Under the pieces are notes generated by a model that saw only the letters and a program-made list of their open reading frames with translations, was not told where the DNA came from and searched no databases. From contig JAPPMP010000043.1 of the NCBI GenBank assembly GCA_028819005.1, positions 20,337-56,614 on the forward strand: 36,278 nt of DNA, in the 5' to 3' direction. The stretch is from Acidimicrobiaceae bacterium. Lineage in GTDB: Bacteria > Actinomycetota > Acidimicrobiia > Acidimicrobiales > Aldehydirespiratoraceae. How positions within the stretch are numbered: position 1 is the first letter of the stretch; each line of letters begins with the position of its first letter. A program made the translations under genes and the position numbers. This document shows, piece after piece, positions 7,248-15,211 of the stretch.

Positions 7248-7303
7248 AACTCGAGACCGAGCAAACGACCCGCCCCACAGCCCAACCCACGATGGAGACC
7301 ATC

Positions 7304-9004
7304 ATGAGCAAGATGCCGTTTGAGAAGTACCGCCCGTTCCCCGCGGTCGAGCTTGCCGACCGCACCTGGCCGAACAAACGCATCGAGCGGGCCCCGCTGT
7401 GGTGCTCCGTCGACCTGCGTGACGGCAACCAGGCACTGGTCGATCCGATGGACTCCACCCGCAAGAAGCGCATGTGGGACCTGCTGGTCGCAATCGGCTT
7501 CAAGGAGATCGAGGTCGGGTTCCCCGCCGCGTCCCAGACCGACTTCGACTTCGTGCGCGAGCTGATCGAGGGCGACGAGATCCCCGACGACGTGACGATC
7601 CAGGTGCTCACCCAAGCTCGGGATGACCTGATCAACCGCACTTTCGAAGCAATCGAAGGCTCCCCGAGATCGATCGTGCATCTCTACAACTCGACGTCGA
7701 CCACGCAACGACGCGTGGTTTTCGGCACCGACCGCGCGGGCATCGTCGACATAGCTGTCAACGGCGCCAAGGTCTGCCGGCAGGGGCTTGAGAGATCAGC
7801 CAACCCCGAGTCGATTCGCTGGGAGTACAGTCCCGAGAGCTACACCGGAACCGAACCGGACTTCGCGGTCGAAGTGTGCGAAGCAGTCATGGACGTCTTC
7901 GGGCCGACCCAGGAGAATCCGATCATCCTCAACCTGCCCGCAACCGTGGAGATGTCGACGCCGAACCTGTACGCCGACATGATCGAGCAGTTCAACCGCG
8001 TGATCCGCGACCGCTCCTCAGTGATTCTCTCGCTGCACCCCCACAACGACCGAGGCACAGCCGTTGCAGCCGCAGAGATGGGCCTCATGGCCGGCGCCGA
8101 CCGAATCGAGGGCACCCTGTTCGGCAACGGCGAACGAACCGGCAATGTCGATGTGGCCACCATCGCCCTGAACCTCTTCACCCAGGGCGTCGATCCGATG
8201 CTCGACATGAGCGACATCGAAGAGATGCGCAGGGTATACGAGTTCTCGAACCGCATGACCATCGATCCACGGCACCCCTATGTCGGCGACCTCGTCTACA
8301 CCGCGTTCTCAGGCAGTCACCAGGACGCCATCAAGAAGGGCATGGCCGACATCTACGATGTGCGGCCCGGCGAGGAGCTCCGGGGCGATTACGACTCTTG
8401 GGACGTCCCCTACCTGCCGATCGATCCTCGCCACCTGGGCCGCTCCTATGAGGCCGTTGTTCGGGTCAACAGTCAGTCGGGCAAGGGCGGCGTCGCCTAC
8501 GTGCTGCTGCACGAGTACGGACTCGACCTGCCCCGCGGCCTCCAGGTCGCCTTCGCCAACACGATCCAGGAGGTTGCCGAGGACGCCGGCACAGAGATCA
8601 CCTCCTACGAGATCCACCGGCGTTTCATGGCCGACTATGTGGAGCCCACCGACGCCAGAGTTGAGATCATCGGCCATCGCGCCACCAGCGACACCATCGA
8701 CAGTGGACTCACGACCCTGGAAGCGAAACTCATCGTCGACGGCGAAGCACGCATGGTCTCGGGCGAGGGCAACGGCCCGATTGACGCTTTCGTCGACGCG
8801 CTCAGGACAGCCGGCCTGTTCCAGGGCAAGATCGCGGACTACACCGAGCACACACTCGGCCTCGGCTCCGACGCCACCGCCGCTGCCTACGTGGCGATAG
8901 ACACCGGCGCCCGGAACCTGGTCTGGGGCGTGGGCCTGCACGAGTCGATCGTCAGCGCCTCGTTGAGGGCGATCATCTCCGCCGTCAACAGCTCCATGCC
9001 CTGA
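7304..9004 (+). CDS. leuA: 2-isopropylmalate synthase
   Basis: First committed step of leucine synthesis: acetyl-CoA plus 2-oxoisovalerate gives 2-isopropylmalate. 566 aa, the long actinobacterial/fungal type. The TIM-barrel motif DLRDGNQAL (about 37-45) supplies metal and substrate ligands, and LHPHNDRGTA (about 244-253) the metal-binding HxH. LFGNGERTGNVD and HQDAIKKG follow, and the C-terminal third is the leucine-sensing regulatory domain. Start ATG 7304 has GGAG six bases upstream; the frame is open back to 7217, but that part is the attenuator. Regulation should be double: leader-peptide attenuation at the RNA level and feedback inhibition of the enzyme. A tandem repeat follows the stop. 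Confidence 0.97.
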   Translation: MSKMPFEKYRPFPAVELADRTWPNKRIERAPLWCSVDLRDGNQALVDPMDSTRKKRMWDLLVAIGFKEIEVGFPAASQTDFDFVRELIEGDEIPDDVTIQVLTQARDDLINRTFEAIEGSPRSIVHLYNSTSTTQRRVVFGTDRAGIVDIAVNGAKVCRQGLERSANPESIRWEYSPESYTGTEPDFAVEVCEAVMDVFGPTQENPIILNLPATVEMSTPNLYADMIEQFNRVIRDRSSVILSLHPHNDRGTAVAAAEMGLMAGADRIEGTLFGNGERTGNVDVATIALNLFTQGVDPMLDMSDIEEMRRVYEFSNRMTIDPRHPYVGDLVYTAFSGSHQDAIKKGMADIYDVRPGEELRGDYDSWDVPYLPIDPRHLGRSYEAVVRVNSQSGKGGVAYVLLHEYGLDLPRGLQVAFANTIQEVAEDAGTEITSYEIHRRFMADYVEPTDARVEIIGHRATSDTIDSGLTTLEAKLIVDGEARMVSGEGNGPIDAFVDALRTAGLFQGKIADYTEHTLGLGSDATAAAYVAIDTGARNLVWGVGLHESIVSASLRAIISAVNSSMP

Positions 9005-9010
9005 AGCCCG

Positions 9011-9134
9011 CAGCTCCGGCCACACCCGACAACAACAACACGCAGCTCCGGCAACGCCCCGCAACAACAACACGCAGCTCCGGCCACACCCGACAACAAC
9101 ACGCGGATCCGGCAACGCCCCGTAACAACAACCC
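9011..9134. repeat. four ~31-bp tandem units downstream of leuA
   Basis: Four units each begin CGC(A/G)G(C/A)TCCGGC and end in an ACAACAAC stretch. They alternate between two versions (CCACACCCGA and CAACGCCCCG), an ABAB pattern that implies duplication of a two-unit, roughly 60-bp block. The array fills the gap between leuA and the PAC2 gene. Confidence 0.88.
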
Positions 9135-9137
9135 CCT

Positions 9138-9143
9138 TATCCT
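9138..9143 (+). promoter_or_regulatory. -10 box before the PAC2-family gene
   Basis: TATCCT lies 9 nt before ATG 9153, and no ribosome site is present between them; a leaderless or nearly leaderless transcript is likely. It sits immediately after the tandem repeat. Confidence 0.4.
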
Positions 9144-9152
9144 GAGTCCCGT

Positions 9153-10019
9153 ATGGAGCAACTCCTCTGGCACAGCGACCCGCCGAGGCCGCTTCGCTCA
9201 CCCATTCTGGTCACGGCTTGGGACGGCTGGTTCGACGTCGGCGGCGCCGCTACCGCCGCTGTCGAGGCGATGCGGGGCCCCCAAGCCACCCACCTAGCCA
9301 GCATCGACGCCGACGAGTTCTTCGACTTCAACGAACACAGGCCCAACCTGCGCATCGGGCCCGAAGGCCGGCGAGTCGTCGAATGGCCCGCCAACGACGT
9401 CCACTGTCTGGCGCTGGACAACCAACGAAGGGACCTCGTGTTCATCGAGGGCGTGGAACCCCATCTGCGTTGGCGGACCTTCGTCGACGCGGTCTTGGAG
9501 GTGATCGAACGGCTCGACGTGAAACTCGTGATCACGCTCGGCGCGATGATCGCCGAGGTCCCCCACACCCGCCCACCGACGATCACCGGATCAACCACCG
9601 ATGCGAAGCTCGGCAAGCTGCTGCGCCTCAACCTGCCCTCGTATCAGGGTCCGACCGGAATCGTCGGGGCCCTCCACCAACGCCTCGACACAGTCAAGAT
9701 CCCCGCGGTGTCGCTGCGAGCCGGCGTGCCTCACTACGTGTCGGGCGCTCCCAATCCCAAGGCGTCCCGCGCTCTGCTCGAGCGTTTCGAGCGGGTCACG
9801 GGCCTGCCGACCCACTGGGCCAAGCTCGACAGGGAGATCCTCGACTGGGAGGAGCAGATCAACGAGGCGATGACCGAGAACGACGAGATCGTCCAGTACG
9901 TGCAAGCCCTCGAACAGCGTTACGACGCCCAGGCGGAATCGAGTCTCCCGACCTCGGAGGATATCGCCGCTGAGTTCGAGCTCTTCCTTCGTCAACACGA
10001 CAACGACCCGCCGGACTGA
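9153..10019 (+). CDS. PAC2 family protein
   Basis: 288 aa, cytoplasmic. The sequence has the PAC2 family layout: an early strand-loop with PILVTAWDGWFDVGGAA (about 17-33), central VIERLDVKLVITLGAM (about 118-133) with EVPHTRPP after it, and VSLRAGVPHYVSGAPNPKAS (about 187-206). PAC2 proteins resemble eukaryotic proteasome assembly chaperones and are common in Actinobacteria, some of which have proteasomes; the bacterial role is unsettled. The C-terminus is acidic and helical (about 220-288). The gene appears to be monocistronic, preceded by a -10 box near the ATG. An imperfect GATCCGG/CCGGATC palindrome (10024-10038) and a T5 run follow the stop and may terminate it weakly. Confidence 0.88.
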   Translation: MEQLLWHSDPPRPLRSPILVTAWDGWFDVGGAATAAVEAMRGPQATHLASIDADEFFDFNEHRPNLRIGPEGRRVVEWPANDVHCLALDNQRRDLVFIEGVEPHLRWRTFVDAVLEVIERLDVKLVITLGAMIAEVPHTRPPTITGSTTDAKLGKLLRLNLPSYQGPTGIVGALHQRLDTVKIPAVSLRAGVPHYVSGAPNPKASRALLERFERVTGLPTHWAKLDREILDWEEQINEAMTENDEIVQYVQALEQRYDAQAESSLPTSEDIAAEFELFLRQHDNDPPD

Positions 10020-10120
10020 CTCCGATCCGGCCCGGATCCGACTCACAACGCGTTTTTCGCACGTCATCAGAAAAGAACTGGCGAAGGCACTGGACATGTT
10101 CGCTTCAACGCGACAACATT

Positions 10121-10146
10121 TCAACCTCAAAGGTCAACCTCAAAGG
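10121..10146. repeat. 13-bp tandem duplication upstream of coxS
   Basis: TCAACCTCAAAGG occurs twice in direct succession (10121-10133, 10134-10146), 20 bp before the small-subunit start, possibly within its 5' untranslated region. Two near-identical ATGGAGTCAA words then occur at 10167 and 10182, the second an alternative start. Confidence 0.8.
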
Positions 10147-10166
10147 TCCACCATCAGGGGAGACGC

Positions 10167-10664
10167 ATGGAGTCAACAACTATGGAGTCAATAACTTTGG
10201 CCGTCAACGGCACCGAACGAAACCTCGAAGTGGAGCCTCGCACGCTGCTTGTGCATGCACTACGCGACGATCTACGGCTGACAGGCACCAATATCGGCTG
10301 CGACTCGAGCAGTTGCGGTGCATGCACCGTGCTTGTCGACGGGCAGTCCGTGAAGTCCTGCACCATGTTCGCAGTCCAGGCCGACGGGGCCGACGTCACC
10401 ACCATTGAAGGCGTCGCCGACTCCGACGGCACCATGCATCCGATGCAACAGGCGTTCCATGAACATCACGCTCTGCAGTGCGGTTACTGCACGCCTGGCA
10501 TGGTGATGGCCGCAATATCCCTAGTCGAGGAATACCCCGACCTCGACGACCAGGGTGTGCGCCACGGGCTCGAAGGCAACCTGTGCCGATGCACCGGTTA
10601 TCAGAACATTGTGAACGCCGTCCTCGCGGTGGCCGGTTCCGGATCAGAAGGGAGCGAATCATGA
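10167..10664 (+). CDS. molybdenum hydroxylase small subunit, two [2Fe-2S] clusters (CoxS-like)
   Basis: 165 aa, iron-sulfur subunit of a CO dehydrogenase/xanthine dehydrogenase-type enzyme. The N-terminal plant-ferredoxin-like domain carries C45, C50, C53 and C65 (CDSSSCGAC motif); the C-terminal helical domain carries C105, C108 (QCGYCTPGM), C140 and C142 (NLCRCTG). It passes electrons from the molybdenum centre to the flavin subunit. ATG 10167 has GGGGAG just upstream; a second ATG at 10182 could also serve. First gene of a three-gene operon; its stop overlaps the large-subunit start (ATGA). Confidence 0.94.
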   Translation: MESTTMESITLAVNGTERNLEVEPRTLLVHALRDDLRLTGTNIGCDSSSCGACTVLVDGQSVKSCTMFAVQADGADVTTIEGVADSDGTMHPMQQAFHEHHALQCGYCTPGMVMAAISLVEEYPDLDDQGVRHGLEGNLCRCTGYQNIVNAVLAVAGSGSEGSES

Positions 10665-13063
10665 CAATGACCGACGATCCCGCAACCCATATGGACTCTG
10701 CTAGCCATATGGGCAGGCCGCGATTGCGGCGGGAAGACCCGGAGTTGTTGACCGGCGAAGCGCAGTTCATCGACGACATGAGCCTTCACGGCGAGGTCTG
10801 GGTCGGGATTGTGCGCTCCACCGAAGCTCACGCCACGATTCTCGGCGTCGACGGCAGCGCCGCGCTCGAAATCGACGGGGTGACCGAAGTGCTCTCCGGT
10901 GCTGATCTTGCGCCCCTGTGGGGTGAGGGCGCCCTGCCGTGCGCCTGGCCGGTCACCGACGACATGCGCAACCCAGCGCACCTGCCGGTTGCCACCAGTG
11001 TCGCCAAATATGTGGGTGACGCCGTGGCCGTGGTACTCGCCGATTCGCGTTACGCAGCCGCCGACGGAGCGGCTGCTGTTTCGGTCGACTACGACCCGCT
11101 GCCTGCGGTTGTCGACGTCGAAGCTGCCGTGGCCGACGGCGCACCGCTCGTGCATGAAGATCTCGGCACCAACGAGAGCTACACCTGGCCGTTGATCCCC
11201 AACCCCGAAGCGGTGGAAGAGGCATTTTCCAACGCCGCTCACGTGGTCAGCGAACGCTACGTTCAGCAGCGGCTGATACCTGCGCCGATGGAGCCGCGCG
11301 GCGTCATCGCCGCGCCGGGTGTCGCCTCCGGTGAGCTGACCCTGTACTCGGCCACCCAGATCCCGCACATCCTCAAAGTGATGACCGCGGTGACTCTGGG
11401 GATCCCCGAACACAAGATCAGGGTCGTCGCTCCCTCGGTGGGTGGCGGTTTCGGCTGCAAGCTCAACGTTTACGCCGAAGAGATCCTGTGCAGCGCGCTG
11501 GCGATGGACCGGGGCGTGCCCGTGCGCTGGACCGAGAGCCGCAGCGAAGCGGCCACGGCCACGATCCAGGGCCGCGGCCAGGTTCAACACATCGAACTGG
11601 CCGCGGACGACACGGGCAGAGTGCAGGCTGTGCGGGTCAAGCTGCTCGCCGACATGGGCGCCTACCTGCAGTTGGTGACCCCAGGGGTGCCGCTGCTCGG
11701 CGGGTTCCTGTATCACGGCTGTTACGACATCGCCCACTATTCGTTCGAGTGCACTTCGGTGTTCACCAACAAGACGCCAACCGACGCCTACCGCGGCGCG
11801 GGGCGCCCCGAGGCGACCTACGCGATCGAGCGCGCCATGGACTCGTTGGCGGTCGCGGTCGGCGTGACGCCCGAGGAGATCCGCTCGCGCAACTTCATCG
11901 CGGCCGACGCTTTCCCGTACGAATCCTGCGCCGGGCTCATCTTCGACAGCGGCGACTACCAGGCGGTGCTCGACAAGGCTGTGGAGATGGCCGGGCTCGA
12001 AGGGGTGCGGGCCACCCAGGCGCAGCGCCGAGCCGACGGGTCGAGCCGTCAGATCGGGATCGGCTTCTCGAGCTACGTCGAGATGTGCGGACTCGCCCCG
12101 AGCCGGGTGCTGGCGTCGCTCAACTACGGGGCCGGGGGTTGGGAGGCAGCCACCGTGCGAGTGCTGCCCACCGCCAAGGTGCAGGTCATCACCGGTTCGA
12201 CTCCACACGGGCAGGGCCACGAGACTTCCTGGTCGATGATCGTCGCCGACAAGCTAGGCATCGACCCCGACGACGTCGAGGTGCTGCATTCGGACACCGC
12301 GATCAGTCCGACCGGTCTCGACACCTACGGATCACGGTCGCTCTCAGTCGGCGGCACCGCGGTGTTCATGGCGACGGACAAGGTCCTTGACAAGGCCCGG
12401 TTGATCGCCGCTCACCAGCTCGAGGCCAACGAGGACGACCTCGAGTATGTCGACGGCGCGTTCCAGGTGAAGGGCACACCGACCGCCGCGGCGCCATTCG
12501 CGGCGATCGCCTTCGCAGCGTTCACCGCCCATGACCTGCCCGACGGGATGGAGCCGAACCTTGAGGCGCACGTCACCTATGACCCGCCCAACTTCACGTT
12601 CCCCAACGGCACCCACATCGCAGTGGTGGAGGTGGACACCGACACCGGTGACGTCGGCATTGTCGACTATGTGGCCGTCGATGACTGCGGCAATCAGGTC
12701 AACCCGATGATCGTCGAGGGTCAGGTCCACGGAGGCGTGCTGCAGGGAGCAGCCCAAGCACTCTATGAGGACGCCGTCTACACAGAGGACGGGCAGATCG
12801 TGACTGTGAACCTGGGCGATTATCTGGTGCCGTCGGCTGCCGAAGCGCCCGTTTACCGGGTTGCCAGCCACGTCACGCCGAGTCCGACCAATCCGATGGG
12901 GGTGAAGGGCATCGGCGAAGCCGGCACCATCGCCGCAACCCCGGCTGTGATCAACGCCGTGGTCGATGCTCTGAGACCCATGGGCGTCACCGATATGGCG
13001 ATGCCGGCGTCGCCCCAGACAGTTTGGAGAGCCATCAACGAGGCCCAAGGAGGTGCGTCGTGA
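10661..13063 (+). CDS. molybdenum hydroxylase large subunit, form II CoxL-like
   Basis: 800 aa, binds the molybdopterin cofactor and substrate. It has VGGGFGCKLN (about 259-268) and DAYRGAGRPEATY (about 374-386). AYRGAGR is the active-site loop of form II enzymes; true CO dehydrogenases (form I) have AYxCSFR with the copper-binding Cys, so CO oxidation should not be assumed. GVKGIGEAGT (about 747-756) holds the conserved catalytic Glu. The start is ATG 10661, overlapping the coxS stop, with GGGAG upstream. Gene order small-large-medium differs from the classical coxMSL. The true substrate is unknown; N-heterocycles or aldehydes are typical of the superfamily. A YqeC-family gene 3 kb away raises the possibility of a selenium-dependent enzyme. 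Confidence 0.93.
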   Translation: MTMTDDPATHMDSASHMGRPRLRREDPELLTGEAQFIDDMSLHGEVWVGIVRSTEAHATILGVDGSAALEIDGVTEVLSGADLAPLWGEGALPCAWPVTDDMRNPAHLPVATSVAKYVGDAVAVVLADSRYAAADGAAAVSVDYDPLPAVVDVEAAVADGAPLVHEDLGTNESYTWPLIPNPEAVEEAFSNAAHVVSERYVQQRLIPAPMEPRGVIAAPGVASGELTLYSATQIPHILKVMTAVTLGIPEHKIRVVAPSVGGGFGCKLNVYAEEILCSALAMDRGVPVRWTESRSEAATATIQGRGQVQHIELAADDTGRVQAVRVKLLADMGAYLQLVTPGVPLLGGFLYHGCYDIAHYSFECTSVFTNKTPTDAYRGAGRPEATYAIERAMDSLAVAVGVTPEEIRSRNFIAADAFPYESCAGLIFDSGDYQAVLDKAVEMAGLEGVRATQAQRRADGSSRQIGIGFSSYVEMCGLAPSRVLASLNYGAGGWEAATVRVLPTAKVQVITGSTPHGQGHETSWSMIVADKLGIDPDDVEVLHSDTAISPTGLDTYGSRSLSVGGTAVFMATDKVLDKARLIAAHQLEANEDDLEYVDGAFQVKGTPTAAAPFAAIAFAAFTAHDLPDGMEPNLEAHVTYDPPNFTFPNGTHIAVVEVDTDTGDVGIVDYVAVDDCGNQVNPMIVEGQVHGGVLQGAAQALYEDAVYTEDGQIVTVNLGDYLVPSAAEAPVYRVASHVTPSPTNPMGVKGIGEAGTIAATPAVINAVVDALRPMGVTDMAMPASPQTVWRAINEAQGGAS

Positions 13064-13878
13064 TTCCCGCAAGTTTCGACTACAAGGTGGCCGAATCGGC
13101 CGAACACGCAGTCGCGCTGCTCACTGAGCATGGCGACGAGGCCAAACTCCTGGCCGGCGGCCACAGCCTCATTCCGATGATGCGGTTCCGTCTGGCGACG
13201 CCGACGGTGCTTGTCGATGTGGGCAGGCTGGACGACCTGCGCTACATCAACGCCGACAACGGAACCATCTCGATCGGGGCGCTCACCCGTCACAGCGAGC
13301 TTGAGCATTCGGAGCTCCTGGCGCAGTCCTGCCCGATGATGGCATCGGTGGCGGCACTGGTCGGTGACCCCGCGGTGCGCCATCGGGGCACCCTCGGCGG
13401 CACTCTGGCCCACTCTGATCCGGCCTCGGATCTGCCGGCCGCGGTGCTCGCTCTGGGCGGCACGATCGTCGCACGCGGCCCGGGTGGTGACCGCGAGATC
13501 GCGGCCACAGACTTCTTCACCGGGTATTTCGAGTCGGCGCTCGCCGATGACGAGATGATCGTCGAGGTGCGGGTGCCCGCCGGTGGCGCCGGTTGGAACT
13601 ATCAGAAGTTCAACCGTCGGGCCCAGGACTGGGCGATCGTCGGCGTCGCAGTGGCCAACGCCGGCGCGGGTGTGAGCCTGGTCAACATGGGCTCCACCCC
13701 GTTGCGGGCCTCCGCGGTGGAAGCTGCCGTCGCCTCGGGCGCTTCGGCAGCCGACGCTGCCGCGGTCGCCGCCGAAGGGCTGCAACCACCCTCGGACCTC
13801 AATGCCGACGCCGACTATCGCCGTCATCTGGCACGGGTCTTCACGCAACGGGCCCTGAACGCCGCCGGGGTCGCCTAG
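13060..13878 (+). CDS. molybdenum hydroxylase FAD-binding medium subunit (CoxM-like)
   Basis: 272 aa, carries FAD and hands electrons to the acceptor. LLAGGHSLIPMMRFRLATP (about 30-48) contains the AGGHS flavin pyrophosphate loop, and RHRGTLGGTLAHSDPASDLP (about 108-127) the second FAD motif. GTG 13060 overlaps the large-subunit stop and has a strong AAGGAGGTG ribosome site at 13047-13055. The stop (TAG, 13876-13878) lies at the edge of the 35-bp tandem repeat array; a second copy of the stop region occurs inside the array. Confidence 0.93.
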   Translation: MIPASFDYKVAESAEHAVALLTEHGDEAKLLAGGHSLIPMMRFRLATPTVLVDVGRLDDLRYINADNGTISIGALTRHSELEHSELLAQSCPMMASVAALVGDPAVRHRGTLGGTLAHSDPASDLPAAVLALGGTIVARGPGGDREIAATDFFTGYFESALADDEMIVEVRVPAGGAGWNYQKFNRRAQDWAIVGVAVANAGAGVSLVNMGSTPLRASAVEAAVASGASAADAAAVAAEGLQPPSDLNADADYRRHLARVFTQRALNAAGVA

Positions 13879-13887
13879 CGGCATCGG

Positions 13888-14135
13888 CCGGTCAGCATCA
13901 CCGCCGACAGCGACTCTCACGGCCTGACAGCAACACCACCGACAGCAGCTCTCACGGCCTGACAGCATCACCGCCGACAGTGGCGTTCGTGCCGGTCAGC
14001 GCAGCACAACCCGCCGCTAAGCAGCATCGGCCAGTCAGCATCGCCGCCGACAGCAGCTCTCACGGCCTGACAGCAACACCACCGACAGCAGCTCTCACGG
14101 CCTGACAGCAACACCACCGACAGTGGCTCTCTCGG
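13888..14135. repeat. 35-bp tandem repeat, seven units, downstream of coxM
   Basis: Units start at 13888, 13923, 13958, 13993, 14031, 14066 and 14101. The consensus contains CCTGACAGCAACACCACCGA and then CAGCAGCTCTCACGG. The unit at 13993 is 38 bp and diverged. Its end, with the start of the next unit, repeats the coxM stop region (CCTAGCGGCATCGGCC against GCTAAGCAGCATCGGCC), so the gene terminus was included in a larger duplication. The array fills essentially the whole 303-bp gap. Confidence 0.92.
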
Positions 14136-14167
14136 CCTGCGGTTTAAGCTGAGCGGCCGCAGCCGAT

Positions 14168-14173
14168 TACGCT
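14168..14173 (+). promoter_or_regulatory. -10 box before the cupin gene
   Basis: TACGCT, 8 nt before ATG 14182, with no ribosome site between. A leaderless transcript is likely. Confidence 0.4.
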
Positions 14174-14181
14174 GGCACGCC

Positions 14182-14628
14182 ATGACAGAAGCATTCCACC
14201 TCGGCGAGGAAGAGATCCCCTGGGTCGATACCGGCACGGGCGTTGAACTCAAGTTGGTGCAAGCCGATATCGAGGCGGGTCTCTGGATCGTGCGCAATCG
14301 CTTCGCAGCGGGAGTCGTGGTCCAAAAACACAAGCACACGGGCCAGGTGTACGGCTACACGTTGACCGGGTCTTGGAAGTACGCCGAGTACGGCTACGTG
14401 AACCGTGCGGGCTCGTTCCTGTATGAACCCGCGGGGTCGGAGCACACCCTCAGCGTGCTCGATGACAACACCGAACTGACCGATGTGTGGTTCCAGATCT
14501 ACGGTTCGAACCTCAACCTCGACGCCGAAGGCAACGTCGAGTCGATCACCGACGCCGAAGGAATCTACGCCGCTTACATGGCCATGTGCGAGGCTCAGGG
14601 CCTGGGCCGCCCCAACGTGCTCACATGA
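14182..14628 (+). CDS. cupin protein, 2,4'-dihydroxyacetophenone dioxygenase-like
   Basis: 148 aa, single cupin barrel. H50 and H52 (VVQKHKHTGQVYG) with H88 (AGSEHTL) form the likely metal site; the fourth ligand would be Q55 or a nearby residue. The spacing and the motifs TLTGSWKYAEYGYVNRAGSF match the 2,4'-dihydroxyacetophenone dioxygenase-like branch, many members of which have unknown substrates. Oxygenolytic C-C cleavage is therefore possible but not shown. The gene is followed at 55 bp by an AhpD-like gene, which is coupled to a hydrolase; the three may form one small catabolic cluster, although the middle gene has its own -10 box. Confidence 0.8.
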   Translation: MTEAFHLGEEEIPWVDTGTGVELKLVQADIEAGLWIVRNRFAAGVVVQKHKHTGQVYGYTLTGSWKYAEYGYVNRAGSFLYEPAGSEHTLSVLDDNTELTDVWFQIYGSNLNLDAEGNVESITDAEGIYAAYMAMCEAQGLGRPNVLT

Positions 14629-14671
14629 GCGCGGCGCCGGCCTGGATCATGCCTTGACCCCTCGACGCTTC

Positions 14672-14677
14672 TAGGAT
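14672..14677 (+). promoter_or_regulatory. -10 box before the AhpD-like gene
   Basis: TAGGAT ends 6 nt before ATG 14684 and no ribosome site is present, so the transcript is predicted to be leaderless. Confidence 0.55.
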
Positions 14678-14683
14678 TGAACC

Positions 14684-15211
14684 ATGGCACGAATTGATGT
14701 GGTGGACGGTGAAGGGCTGGAGCGGGAACGGTTGCTGATGATGCAACCAGACGTGGCCAAGGGAATGTGGGTTTTCGCCAACGCGGTGTACGAGAAGACT
14801 TCTCTGTCGGCCAGGCTGCGCGAGATCGCCCGTCTGCGGGTCGCGGTGGCCAACGGCTGCGGGGTGTGCCTCAACACCCGCTCGCCCAAGGCCGCCGAGC
14901 AGGGGCTCGACGAGGAGGCCGTGCAGGAGGTCATGGCCTGTTCGATCGGCGCAGCGCCCGATATCGAGGGTCTGACCGAGCGTGAGCGCATTGCCGGCGA
15001 GTTCGCCGATCGCTTCGCTCGGAACCATCACTCGATCGACGACGAGTTCATGGCCGAGGTCCGTACTTGCTTCTCTGACGTGGAGGTCATCGAGTTGACC
15101 GCTCTGTGCGCCATGACCGTGGGCAACGGGCGCTTCCTGGCAGTGCTCGACGTCGCCGCGGACGACGACGGTTTCTATCTGCTGCCCGAGGGTCCGACTG
15201 AACCATCGTGA
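14684..15211 (+). CDS. carboxymuconolactone decarboxylase/AhpD-like protein
   Basis: 175 aa, all-helical. The core LREIARLRVAVANGCGVCLNTR (within about 46-66) has the redox CxxC pair C59/C62. In AhpD a His four residues after the second Cys completes the proton relay; here that position is Arg (R66), so peroxidase-type chemistry may be altered, as in the many CMD proteins of unknown function. The second half (RFARNHHSIDDEFMAEV) is typical of the family. The gene overlaps the following alpha/beta hydrolase (GTGA). Confidence 0.85.
   Translation: MARIDVVDGEGLERERLLMMQPDVAKGMWVFANAVYEKTSLSARLREIARLRVAVANGCGVCLNTRSPKAAEQGLDEEAVQEVMACSIGAAPDIEGLTERERIAGEFADRFARNHHSIDDEFMAEVRTCFSDVEVIELTALCAMTVGNGRFLAVLDVAADDDGFYLLPEGPTEPS

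Noticed and set aside
7217-7303. Upstream GTG start for leuA at 7217
   Set aside because: It would translate the attenuator stem region, has no ribosome site and adds non-homologous residues; ATG 7304 has GGAG at proper spacing.
11780-11810. Calling the molybdenum hydroxylase a carbon monoxide dehydrogenase
   Set aside because: The active-site loop is AYRGAGR, lacking the AYxCSFR Cys of genuine form I CO dehydrogenases.
10601-12220. 539-codon open frame on the minus strand opposite the large hydroxylase subunit
   Set aside because: Antisense shadow; the plus strand encodes an intact, recognisable CoxL-like protein.
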